A stretch of 64,000 nucleotides of DNA from positions 558,001 through 622,000 of the forward strand of contig NZ_FWXT01000001.1 of the NCBI RefSeq assembly GCF_900176535.1, in the 5' to 3' direction. The translations under genes and the position numbers were made by a program. Position 1 is the first letter of the stretch, and each line of letters starts with the position of its first letter. Under the pieces are notes generated by a model. That model made no database searches and had not been told where the DNA came from. It saw only the letters and a list, made by a program, of their open reading frames with translations. Source of the stretch: Pedobacter africanus (GTDB lineage: Bacteria; Bacteroidota; Bacteroidia; Sphingobacteriales; Sphingobacteriaceae). This document shows positions 7,370 to 16,149 of this stretch, piece after piece.

Positions 7370-9994
7370 TTAAGTCTGTTCATTATTGTCCAACATGTCA
7401 TTCATAATCATAAGCTTTTCAATTATTCGTTTATGTCCACTTTCTATTTCTATAGGTACTCCCGGCCGCATATGATCTATTTTATTAATTATTTCAAGCT
7501 TTAATACCTCATAAATTTCCTCGTTAATTCTTTCAAAACGGAACCCTTTCAATTTTTCTTTAAAAGTTTCCAAATCAGAAAAGATCTCATTGAAAAAAGG
7601 TTCAGGTACAATGTCACCGAGATATGGAATACCTAAGGGTCTGAAAAAACTTAAAATATAATCCTCAAAATATTTATTATCATGCAATAACTTATCTTTC
7701 ATCAATTTCAATGCAGGCTGGTATATTGTAACAATATGCGTTTTAGCATCTATCGATTCATAGATATACTTAAGCAAAGACATTGCACTATCATTGGTTG
7801 ATGATGCATCTGCAAATTCGTCTTTTAGCAATTGTATCTGGATCTTTTGGATTTCAACTTTGTCTTTAAAAATTCGCTCATAGTTAGCAACTTCATCAGT
7901 TAAAAAGAATAATGTTAAGAATTGATGTAATAAATACGACCGTGAATGTATAGGGATATTCGAGTCTTTAAAGAACTTAATTAGATAGGTTTTATAGCTA
8001 TTTCTATGCTCTTCAAAATATTGCTTGACTGTTTGCACTCTTGACGTGAAAATCTTTTCTTTTACAATCTCAAGCCAAAAGACTCGATCTTTGTCTATAT
8101 TAAGAAAAACGGTAAGTATTTTATTTAGTTCGTTATTATTTTCAGGTACAATTTCCTGTAATAAGTTCCGCAATTCACCATATTTAACTGTTTCAGACCA
8201 GTTGTTAATTGTCACGATCATTTCTTCAGCGCTCTTAGTCAACAATACATTAAATTCCGCGAAAGAAATCTGGTCAAATAGTTGGTAAGAAAAGTAAAGG
8301 TGAAAGTTGCGAAGTCTAGAAAATCGCCGTTGATTTTTGCCGCTGCTGCTTGCAAGAAAAGTAAACGCCGACATTGCGTACTTGTTCACATTTACATCGT
8401 AACCGTTTTCCAAAAAAAATTTGGATATAACACGCTCATCCTTTAATTCAATCGATTCTCCTGCATTAAAATCAAACGGCTCTCTGGATTTCACATAATT
8501 ATATACCTCAAGATATTTATTTTTAATAAGTTCCAGAACAAAAAGATCGGATATCTCTACTTCGTCTTTAAGGATTTCAAATGCAACTTTAAAGGAATTA
8601 CAAAAACGCTTAAGCTCTCTAACATTATCTATATAATTCTCAAATATGTCTTTTAAATCATTAAAAGATTCTGATGATAACTTTTCGACTACTAACTTTA
8701 AAATTCCAGCTTCTTTTTGCCTTGTTTCACCAGTAATCAATAGCCTTTCAAGTTCTTCAACAAAAATCTTTTTTCTAAATGCTGGAAGCGTGATTGTAAG
8801 CTGAAAAATTTTTCTCAAATACTCTTTTTCGTTTGCAAAATCCTTTGTATTAACCAAAGTTTTAACAATATAATCCTGATCTAGAGTTACTATAAAAAAA
8901 GTGTTGACAAAATTTGCGGTGTTTCGTATTATCCTTAGCACCTCCATCACTTCTTTTCCGGTTAACCTATCTAAATCATCAATTAGCACGACGATTCTCT
9001 TTCCCGATAACTTAATAGCAGAATTAATTTCTTCCTGTTTCTTTTTAAGGGTGTCATCGTCAGACCAGTTATTAACCAGTGTATCTAAAAATCTATACTC
9101 GATTTCCTTGCCTGTCTGAAGTATCCTCTTAGAGTATTCTTTAAGATCTGCAGTTATAGATTTATTAAACGGCTTCAAGTTAACAGATAATGTTTTAAAA
9201 AATTCATCAACGATAGCATCTGATTTAACTCTCCAGGGATTAAATTCAAAGACCAGATTGTCTTCATTCAAAATCAAGTCCTCTTCTAACCGATTCAGAT
9301 AATCCGTTTTCCCACTACCCCAACTCGCAAATACACCGATTCCAAAAGCATTTACAGTGGTCGTTGCATTTATATGGGCAGCTAGTTTTTTAGCATATCC
9401 GCCATTTCCATACAAGTCTGCATAGGTAGCTATTATTGGTGCATCCTCAATAAACGATAAATGTCTCTCCAATACATTAATTGGTAAGCTATAAACTTTA
9501 TAGGAGGCAAGGCGCAGCATCATCGCCAGAATTACAAGATCAAGGTAAGAAATCCATGCAAGGCATAATAACTTTAAATGGTAAAACTCATATTCCCCAC
9601 TCTGTCTAAATACACCAATGTATATTATTGAGATCCCTAACATTGTCACAAGAGATGAACCTGTAGGAATTAACAATTTAGACATATTCAAGATCGTATA
9701 CCTAATTGAATACACCAAAAAAGCGATTAAGACACAGTCTATCCAATAAGAGTCGTTCGCACAAAATTGAAGTATGGGTTCAACGAGGATATCATTTAAA
9801 ACTTTTTTAAAAGGAACAGCGAATAAAAAAGATAGAACAACGCCAATTAGGCACTTATAAAACCACGCCAACTTGACATCACTTTTATAACTTTCACGAT
9901 CAAACTTCCCAGACTGTATTTCGGTTTTTTTTTTCACTATAGGCTGAACTTCATCGTCAGCCTCATCAGATTTATTTTGTGATTGAGCGCTCAT
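7370..9994 (-). CDS. Membrane-anchored KAP-type P-loop NTPase
   Basis: This 874-residue protein is the first gene of the operon. The N-terminus is charged, then about four hydrophobic segments follow (roughly 46-62, 85-101, 114-129, 139-160), so it should sit in the inner membrane. Walker A is FASWGSGKT (about 222-230), followed by the KAP hallmark FEFNPWR (about 249-255). Walker B is VVLIDDLDRL (D339/D340, D342-R343), followed by a LDQDYI sensor-like region. The C-terminal 450 residues are helical and unrecognised. KAP proteins typically couple a membrane domain to NTP hydrolysis. The gene is AT-rich compared with the SusCD operons, suggesting transfer. Confidence 0.8.
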   Translation of the reverse strand: MSAQSQNKSDEADDEVQPIVKKKTEIQSGKFDRESYKSDVKLAWFYKCLIGVVLSFLFAVPFKKVLNDILVEPILQFCANDSYWIDCVLIAFLVYSIRYTILNMSKLLIPTGSSLVTMLGISIIYIGVFRQSGEYEFYHLKLLCLAWISYLDLVILAMMLRLASYKVYSLPINVLERHLSFIEDAPIIATYADLYGNGGYAKKLAAHINATTTVNAFGIGVFASWGSGKTDYLNRLEEDLILNEDNLVFEFNPWRVKSDAIVDEFFKTLSVNLKPFNKSITADLKEYSKRILQTGKEIEYRFLDTLVNNWSDDDTLKKKQEEINSAIKLSGKRIVVLIDDLDRLTGKEVMEVLRIIRNTANFVNTFFIVTLDQDYIVKTLVNTKDFANEKEYLRKIFQLTITLPAFRKKIFVEELERLLITGETRQKEAGILKLVVEKLSSESFNDLKDIFENYIDNVRELKRFCNSFKVAFEILKDEVEISDLFVLELIKNKYLEVYNYVKSREPFDFNAGESIELKDERVISKFFLENGYDVNVNKYAMSAFTFLASSSGKNQRRFSRLRNFHLYFSYQLFDQISFAEFNVLLTKSAEEMIVTINNWSETVKYGELRNLLQEIVPENNNELNKILTVFLNIDKDRVFWLEIVKEKIFTSRVQTVKQYFEEHRNSYKTYLIKFFKDSNIPIHSRSYLLHQFLTLFFLTDEVANYERIFKDKVEIQKIQIQLLKDEFADASSTNDSAMSLLKYIYESIDAKTHIVTIYQPALKLMKDKLLHDNKYFEDYILSFFRPLGIPYLGDIVPEPFFNEIFSDLETFKEKLKGFRFERINEEIYEVLKLEIINKIDHMRPGVPIEIESGHKRIIEKLMIMNDMLDNNEQT

Positions 9995-10040
9995 TTTAAA
10001 TGCAAAATGTAATAAACATTAAATATATAAAAATATTATA

Positions 10041-10430
10041 TCAAACCAGTTCACGTTTTTTCTTCCACTCCGCTACCGTCATCCCGGTCTCTTTTTTAAA
10101 AAACCGGCAAAAATATGTCGGGTTGTTAAACCCCAGTTCATAACCTATAAGCTTAACCGGCATGGCGGTACTTACCGCCAGCCGCTTAGCCTCCAATAAA
10201 ATCCGGGCCTGCACCAGGCCAAAAACGGTAATGCCTTCGTGCAACCTGCACAGATCATTCAAAGTACGTAAACCATACCCCAGTTCATTGCTGTAAAACA
10301 GCGGATCTTTCCTGTCTTTGTAGTTCGCTTCAATCAAAGCTTCCAGGCGTTGTAAAACCACCTGCGGCGATACATAAGCCTGCCGCAGGGTAGCTTCAAT
10401 ATTTTCGTCGTATAGTGGTTTGCTAAACAT
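10041..10430 (-). CDS. Short AraC-family DNA-binding protein
   Basis: The 129-residue protein is essentially an isolated AraC/XylS DNA-binding domain. Two HTH motifs can be read: LGYGLRTLNDLCRLHEGITV (first) and LGFNNPTYFCRFFKKETGMT followed by VAEWKKKR (second, the family signature). The usual N-terminal sensor domain is missing; only about 30 residues precede the HTH. The gene lies between the strong hairpin at the end of operon 1 and the KAP operon (46 bp from its stop to the KAP start), so it could regulate either or belong to neither. It may be a natural single-domain regulator or the surviving half of a longer gene. Confidence 0.75.
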   Translation of the reverse strand: MFSKPLYDENIEATLRQAYVSPQVVLQRLEALIEANYKDRKDPLFYSNELGYGLRTLNDLCRLHEGITVFGLVQARILLEAKRLAVSTAMPVKLIGYELGFNNPTYFCRFFKKETGMTVAEWKKKRELV

Positions 10431-10459
10431 TTACTTATTTCCATTTTAATCCCCCTGCC

Positions 10460-10494
10460 GGGAAGGTGGCTATAATGGCTGGTGCCACCTTCCC
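10460..10494 (-). terminator. Strong hairpin ending operon 1
   Basis: A perfect 11-bp stem (10460-10470 with 10484-10494) with a 13-nt loop follows the last gene of operon 1. The T-run on the minus strand is poor, so termination may be partial or the hairpin may protect the mRNA 3' end. Confidence 0.5.
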
Positions 10495-10565
10495 TGTGCA
10501 AGAGTTTAGCTGCTGTACTTCAATAGCCAAATATTCATATCAGCAGGATTGCGTTAATATAAAAT

Positions 10566-11012
10566 TTATTCCTTGGTATAAATCCCCTTCGTTTCCCAAC
10601 TCTCACTGTTACTCTCTATACTTTTCCGCTGCAGCACCAGTTCAACCCCTACCATACTATAGGTATCTTCTCGGGTCAAATCTATTTCCTTGTCGTTGCC
10701 TGGCATATAAATCACAGTGGTTACTTTAAAGGATTTCTTGTCTGCAGCCCAGGAAAAGCTTTTCACCATTTTCCTGTTTTCATCTCCAAAAAACACCAGT
10801 TTCGTACCGTTCATCGCCAACCCTCGTTTACCAGTCCAAACCGAATCTGCGGTTTGTTTGATCACCAAAGCCTCGGCCATGGCATTGCTGTATTCAGGCC
10901 CGGCAACTTGCAGTATCTGTTTCAACTTCCAGCTGCCGGTAAAATTGGTTTGCCCATGCAGGGCGATGGCGATACCCAGGCATAGTATAAGCAGTATTAT
11001 TTTCTTCTTCAT
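10566..11012 (-). CDS. Small secreted lipocalin-like protein
   Basis: The product has 148 residues with a signal peptide (about 1-20, ending LHGQ). The mature part begins TNFTGSWKLKQI and continues as alternating strands ending LTREDTYSMVGVELVLQRKS. This beta-barrel pattern, with the GSW start, is like lipocalin-type periplasmic proteins of Bacteroidota. No catalytic residues are evident. Its start is only 4 bp past the stop of the S9 peptidase gene, so the two are co-translated. A binding role for the peptidase's substrate or product is a guess. Confidence 0.55.
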   Translation of the reverse strand: MKKKIILLILCLGIAIALHGQTNFTGSWKLKQILQVAGPEYSNAMAEALVIKQTADSVWTGKRGLAMNGTKLVFFGDENRKMVKSFSWAADKKSFKVTTVIYMPGNDKEIDLTREDTYSMVGVELVLQRKSIESNSESWETKGIYTKE

Positions 11013-11016
11013 GATT

Positions 11017-13962
11017 TTACTTTTTAAATTTCACATCAGCAGGGGTCTTAATTTCCTGGTCAAATTCATACCCTGTCTCTATCCCTTTAAATTGTGCCCG
11101 CACCCCCCGTGTCATCCAAATGGGTGCCAGTGCCCCTTTTAAGTAATGGTCAAAAAATTGGGTAGCGCGAATAGTTAGGTCCCGGCAATCTTCTGGCGTA
11201 TCGGTAGAATGCCCGCCATGGTCATATTGTAACAACCATGCTCTTTTACCCATACGTCGCATAGCTACAAACAACTCAACCGCCTGTTCAAAGGGAACGC
11301 CGCTATCATCCTTGCAATGAAACATCAATAGCGGACTGGTCACCTCAGCCACATGCAGTATGGGGTTATCAAGGTATTTCTCATTATTCAACCAAATGTC
11401 AGCGCCTTTTTCCCCACTATAATAAGAAACCCCCAAGCGACTCATGCCATCATCTTTGGCCAGCTGTAAGGCAGAACTTACCCAGTCAGTCACCCCAGCT
11501 CCCATAAAGGCAGCGGCAAAACGCTTGCTATGGGTCAAAATATAACTGGTCAAACCGCCGCCCATGCTGTGTCCCGCTATTCCCATTTTTGTACTATCTA
11601 CATAAGCTTGTCCAGCCAGCCAGTTTGCCGCGCCTTCCACAGCATTCAACGCCGCCTCTCCATAAGGAATCTTTTTCTCCTTCATTCCCGGATTTCCATC
11701 CGCCCCCTTATTGAAATAAATATCTGGCAAAAACACTAGGTAACCCCTGCTCACAAACCAAGGGATATTGATATAGCCACTAACTGTGTAATCATTAACA
11801 GGATATTGGTTCAGACACATCGAAAACTGATCATAGTAATGTATCAATACCGGATATTTCTTAGCTGGATCAAAATTCTCAGGCTTGTACAATATTCCTT
11901 TGCTTGCGCTTCCATCCTGCTGTTTAAAATTCACCAGTTCAGAATTTAACCAATTGTAATCTTTATGAGGATTTAAATTGGTTAAAGCCTTAAAAGTTTT
12001 TAATCCCTGTGAAACATAAAAGTTAGGCGCTTCGGTAGTGGACTGCCTTACCACTAACCACATGTCTGCGTCCCTGGCTTTTATGGGTCTGCGTCCTCTA
12101 GAATAACGGCCCCAAAAGGTTCCACCATATTCCAACCGCTCTAAATCAAACATGTAAGGCCCTATAGCTAAACATTCGGCACCTTTATGCCTTCCTAAAT
12201 TTAAAGCGTAAAAACCATTGTCTTTGTTCTCCATATTCACAGCTGTCAGGATCAGCCGATCATAGGCATTATAAAACATTTTCTTGTCACCAAACTCATC
12301 AGGTGTAATTTCAAAACGGATCTTATCCTTGCGGCCATTGGTTAAATTTACCGGCTCCTTTTTTCCGCTTATATCCAATTGCCAGATGTCATAATGATCA
12401 TATACCAATAAGCACTTACCATTATCTAACCAACCAACAATTCCACGGGGTAATCCCGCCTGTTTGCCTGTGCCATCAAACTCAATCTCCCCACCAAAAT
12501 AGACAGCAGCCTTTGCGGACAGATCTGTATACTTCTCCGATCTCATATCGTAACGAAGGTATTGACCTGTTATACGGTCATAACACAGCAGCCAAGTCCC
12601 ATCTGGTGCAAATCGAGTCAACATAATCCCCTTCTTTAATCGAATTCGTTTGCCATCCAGGAGGGACACTATATGCACTTCTGGTACAGCCCAATCCTCC
12701 CAGAACCTGTCTGTCATTACCCGCCTTTCTATTATGCCGTATTCCCTTATCCCTTCTAAATACAAGGTCTCATGTTCTCCTGATAAATTGCTAATCTGCC
12801 CCCTCTCTTCAGAAGGCATCGAAAATTTATAAATGATCTCACCTTGCCACTTGCTCAAACGATGATCGCCTCCTGCCAGCTGTGCTGACATCAAAAAAGT
12901 ATCCTGGTAATTCCACACATTTACCTGTACGGCGCCTACCCGTGCTTTCCGACCATCGACCACGGATTTCCGCATAGAAACAATGATATAACGGCCGTCA
13001 TCTGTAAACGTCGGAACGCCGCTTAATGTCAGCTCTTTTATCTTATTTTCCAGATCAGAAGGCTTTTTTTGAACTGCCAGATTCATTCCTTTTTTATAAT
13101 ACCAGATCGAACTATTATTACCTCTTGACGATTGAGTTTGTAGTATAAAAATCAGTTGCTGAGCAGCTTTATCAAAATTCTTACCGATCACCATCTCATC
13201 TTTATTACCTTTCCATATTGTGGTTACTTTTCCATTAGCAGCATCTATCCATTGCAATCTTTTTTTAGCTCCTTCCTCAGTTTGTAAAATCAGTACCCGT
13301 TTGCTTTCATCGAAACTATAGGCCGTAACATGAACATAACTGTTCAGCTTGCCATTTGCCAAATTTATGACAGCCAGCTCTTTATCCGCGTTGTCCAATT
13401 TGCAGCTAAACCATTTATTCCCCATGGAAAATACAGGATTATTAGCCCTGTTAAACTGATATTCCTTACCGGTTAGCAGATTTCTCAACAACAGCTTTTT
13501 GTCCATTAACAGAATCCCAAGCCATTCATTGCGGTTATCATTATGGGGCAATTGATAACTGGCTACTCCTGTGATTACTTTTATTGCTTTTCCGTTCAAA
13601 GGCAAATAACAAAGGCTGTCACCAGTTTGGTAAATGTAATAACGGTTATCTCCTGAAAAGAAACCAGGCTTCATCCCCTTCAATTTATGCTTCCATTTAC
13701 CCTCAATGGATTGTACGATCGTATAGTCTTTAAGTCCATTGATCACATAACTGCAATAACGCCCATTCCTGCTGATCGCAGAAAATTCGCCAATCTGATC
13801 CACTGGTGTAATTAGCGTATTCATGCTCATCGCAGGCTTACCACTTACTGCAATAGCTTTAAATAAATATTCCTCGCCATTCTGTGCAATGCCATTAAGT
13901 GAATAAACAAGCATCACCAAAAAACAGGTTACATGCCTAATCAAATTAATACGCTTTATCAT
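11017..13962 (-). CDS. Secreted S9-family serine peptidase
   Basis: The product has 981 residues from the ATG at 13962; the longer frame opens with TTG at 13989. A signal peptide ends near LNGIAQ. Residues about 30-640 alternate in WD-like strands and should form the beta-propeller of prolyl-oligopeptidase enzymes. The C-terminal alpha/beta hydrolase has the nucleophile motif GIAGHSMGGG (S799), an acid at CKDDSGVP (D885 or D886) and a histidine at YDHGGHS (probably H918). It should cleave short peptides in the periplasm. Its place in a SusCD operon with a thioredoxin suggests that operon 1 handles peptides. Confidence 0.85.
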   Translation of the reverse strand: MIKRINLIRHVTCFLVMLVYSLNGIAQNGEEYLFKAIAVSGKPAMSMNTLITPVDQIGEFSAISRNGRYCSYVINGLKDYTIVQSIEGKWKHKLKGMKPGFFSGDNRYYIYQTGDSLCYLPLNGKAIKVITGVASYQLPHNDNRNEWLGILLMDKKLLLRNLLTGKEYQFNRANNPVFSMGNKWFSCKLDNADKELAVINLANGKLNSYVHVTAYSFDESKRVLILQTEEGAKKRLQWIDAANGKVTTIWKGNKDEMVIGKNFDKAAQQLIFILQTQSSRGNNSSIWYYKKGMNLAVQKKPSDLENKIKELTLSGVPTFTDDGRYIIVSMRKSVVDGRKARVGAVQVNVWNYQDTFLMSAQLAGGDHRLSKWQGEIIYKFSMPSEERGQISNLSGEHETLYLEGIREYGIIERRVMTDRFWEDWAVPEVHIVSLLDGKRIRLKKGIMLTRFAPDGTWLLCYDRITGQYLRYDMRSEKYTDLSAKAAVYFGGEIEFDGTGKQAGLPRGIVGWLDNGKCLLVYDHYDIWQLDISGKKEPVNLTNGRKDKIRFEITPDEFGDKKMFYNAYDRLILTAVNMENKDNGFYALNLGRHKGAECLAIGPYMFDLERLEYGGTFWGRYSRGRRPIKARDADMWLVVRQSTTEAPNFYVSQGLKTFKALTNLNPHKDYNWLNSELVNFKQQDGSASKGILYKPENFDPAKKYPVLIHYYDQFSMCLNQYPVNDYTVSGYINIPWFVSRGYLVFLPDIYFNKGADGNPGMKEKKIPYGEAALNAVEGAANWLAGQAYVDSTKMGIAGHSMGGGLTSYILTHSKRFAAAFMGAGVTDWVSSALQLAKDDGMSRLGVSYYSGEKGADIWLNNEKYLDNPILHVAEVTSPLLMFHCKDDSGVPFEQAVELFVAMRRMGKRAWLLQYDHGGHSTDTPEDCRDLTIRATQFFDHYLKGALAPIWMTRGVRAQFKGIETGYEFDQEIKTPADVKFKK

Positions 13963-14004
13963 ATTTTTAGTTATTTGTGTGTTTATCAATACAGTTATTC
14001 CTAA

Positions 14005-15402
14005 TCATGGCCAGGTCTTTTCCCCCGTTCTCATCTTCGTCAGCACTTCTTTGAAATTCTCAATATCTGTCTGATACTTATATTTTTCAGCCAATCGCAA
14101 AGCTTTTTCTTCCCATACCATCGCCTTATCCTTCTCGCCGGCCTTATACAACAAATTGGCATAGGTATCTATATGACTAGGGTCTAATGGTGTTCTTTTT
14201 ATTACTTCATGCATCCATTTGGCTGCTTTGGCTAGCAGCGCTTTATCAGTAATCCGCTCGAACAACTGCCAGCAATTCATATTGATATCTGAGTAAATCG
14301 CCAAACCAATCGAACTCAGCGTGTCTATCCCGTACTTATCCAGTTTCTGCAGGTAGGTATTATAATAATTCGGATAATTGTAATGTTGTTCATACCAGGC
14401 TAATTTCGCATTCAACAGGCCCCTTTCGGCATAAGGTTTGGGATACTTCTGCAGGATTTTTTGATACAATCCAGGCCAATCCGCTTCAGCCTTATCTGTT
14501 GGTGCGGCAACACCATTCAAGTAAACCGGTGTAGCCACGTTGCTTAGTTTTAAAAAAGGACTTATAATTTCCCTAAACACCACCCTGTTTACCATTCTAT
14601 CAGCAAATCCAGGTGAACCTGCCGCCTTGTCCGCTTTTTTGCCATCAGGGTAAAAAATAGCAAACAGCTTTGCGTCGCTTTTAAGCTCTACAGCATTCAA
14701 AAATTCCATATTCGCCTTGGTATACAACTTCTTATCGCTTGCTTTTTCCAGGTATTGTAAATAATCCTGTATCAGTAATTTTTCAAATGCTTCCTTACCC
14801 AATTCTTTTGCCGATCGCATCATGTACAAGATTTTGCTGTAATCCTTTTTACCCTTTTTGTAATCTGCCTCCAACTCATCGAATTCGATGTAAGGATCAA
14901 CATAGGCCTGCCCAGGTTTTAAAGCTGCTACAGCTTCGGCAATAAAAGCTTGCGGGGTTCTGTAGCCAATGGTTTTGTGTACTACCTTTCCATCCGGGCT
15001 TAGAAAAATAAAAGTAGGCAGTGATAGTACCCGGTATGCTTTATTGATCTCTTTGGCATCATCATACCATTTTTGTACTTCCGGGTTGTCAGCTTTAGTC
15101 TGATCTGTCTGTACCTTTACGGCAATAAATGCTGCATTGATAAAGTTACCGACACTGTCATTTACGTACACTGTTTTATCCATTTCTTTGCAGGGCCCGC
15201 ACCAGGTGGCAAATACATCCAGGAAAATATATTTATTCTCCTTTTTCGCTTTTTCTTTTACCTGTGTCCAGCTTAGGCCAGTTGTCCATTGAATACCTTC
15301 CTTCATGGTCAACTTAGGTTTTGTTGCGCTGACTATCACGGGCAAAAGCAACAGGCATAACATGGCCTGTCCTATCCCAGGATTTTTCATTATAAGTTTC
15401 AT
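14005..15402 (-). CDS. Periplasmic thioredoxin-fold protein with C-terminal helical region
   Basis: This 465-residue protein has a signal sequence ending near VSA. The thioredoxin domain covers about residues 38-160, with active site FATWCGPCKEM (C68, C71) and cis-Pro in SLPTFIF. It resembles the thioredoxin_7/DsbD-gamma type that reduces or isomerises disulfides in exported proteins. Residues 165-465 are helical and TPR-like (for example PLDPSHIDTYANLLYKAGEK near the end). It sits between the DUF4397 lipoprotein and the S9 peptidase, 23 bp and 42 bp away respectively, within one operon. Confidence 0.8.
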   Translation of the reverse strand: MKLIMKNPGIGQAMLCLLLLPVIVSATKPKLTMKEGIQWTTGLSWTQVKEKAKKENKYIFLDVFATWCGPCKEMDKTVYVNDSVGNFINAAFIAVKVQTDQTKADNPEVQKWYDDAKEINKAYRVLSLPTFIFLSPDGKVVHKTIGYRTPQAFIAEAVAALKPGQAYVDPYIEFDELEADYKKGKKDYSKILYMMRSAKELGKEAFEKLLIQDYLQYLEKASDKKLYTKANMEFLNAVELKSDAKLFAIFYPDGKKADKAAGSPGFADRMVNRVVFREIISPFLKLSNVATPVYLNGVAAPTDKAEADWPGLYQKILQKYPKPYAERGLLNAKLAWYEQHYNYPNYYNTYLQKLDKYGIDTLSSIGLAIYSDINMNCWQLFERITDKALLAKAAKWMHEVIKRTPLDPSHIDTYANLLYKAGEKDKAMVWEEKALRLAEKYKYQTDIENFKEVLTKMRTGEKTWP

Positions 15403-15425
15403 TTGTGTGTTATTTAGTTGATTGA

Positions 15426-16103
15426 TTAATTGTGCAATACAAAGGTTAAACCGGGCTCCGGCGAGCCTCCTAATATTCCTCCCAGTACCAGCGTTACCTT
15501 GTTAAACCCGGTTACAATGTAGGGGTACAGCGTAAACGTAGCGATGATTTCATTAGTCACGGCATTTCTGACCTCAAAATTGTAGGTAGGATCAGTCCCC
15601 GATTTTGTAAATGCTTTAAATTCACTAATCTGTTTGTAACCAATATTCAAAAATTCATTTACCGCAGGGGACGAAGCCAACGTAACGTTAATGGCCGGCC
15701 CACCCGGAGACAGGTTCAGAAAACGCACCCGGATGTTGTTGTCCTGCTTGGTATAAGTTTCGTGCACCAGCAGGCTGCTTACGGCATCGGGTGTACCACC
15801 CAAGAATAAAGAGTAAGACTGACCGGCATCCATTACCACCTGGTTGTTGCCGTGATAATAGGGCCGCAAAGAATCGGTTACTGGGTAAATATACAGGTCT
15901 TGTTTGCCTGGTAAAACGGAAAGAAAAGAAAAACCATTGTTTAAAAAAGTATAAGAAGGTACACCACGTAATTTAACATCTGTACCTCCTGTAACCGCAT
16001 TAACAATATTGAGGGAAGCTAACGGAGTACTAACAACCCCTTCCTTTTTGCAGGAAATCAACAGCATGTTCAGCAGCAGGAGTATGGTGAATGTTTGTTT
16101 CAT
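15426..16103 (-). CDS. DUF4397-domain lipoprotein
   Basis: The product has 225 residues. The lipobox is LLISCKK (Cys at about 18), so it is probably a lipid-anchored surface or periplasmic protein. The mature part (LASLNIVNAVTGGTDVKLRG, and NIRVRFLNLSPGGPAINVTL) matches the two-repeat beta-sandwich pattern of DUF4397. In SusCD operons such lipoproteins often take the SusE/F-like place after SusD, presumably binding substrate. The ligand is unknown. Confidence 0.75.
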   Translation of the reverse strand: MKQTFTILLLLNMLLISCKKEGVVSTPLASLNIVNAVTGGTDVKLRGVPSYTFLNNGFSFLSVLPGKQDLYIYPVTDSLRPYYHGNNQVVMDAGQSYSLFLGGTPDAVSSLLVHETYTKQDNNIRVRFLNLSPGGPAINVTLASSPAVNEFLNIGYKQISEFKAFTKSGTDPTYNFEVRNAVTNEIIATFTLYPYIVTGFNKVTLVLGGILGGSPEPGLTFVLHN

Positions 16104-16149
16104 AACTTAATATTTTATGAGTTGAATTCTTATGATTTAAAGGACTGTA

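Noticed and set aside
4180..9994. Firm assignment of the KAP/AAA operon to PARIS, Gabija or Qat
   Set aside because: Only single domains match; partner genes of each named system are missing, so a family name would be a guess.
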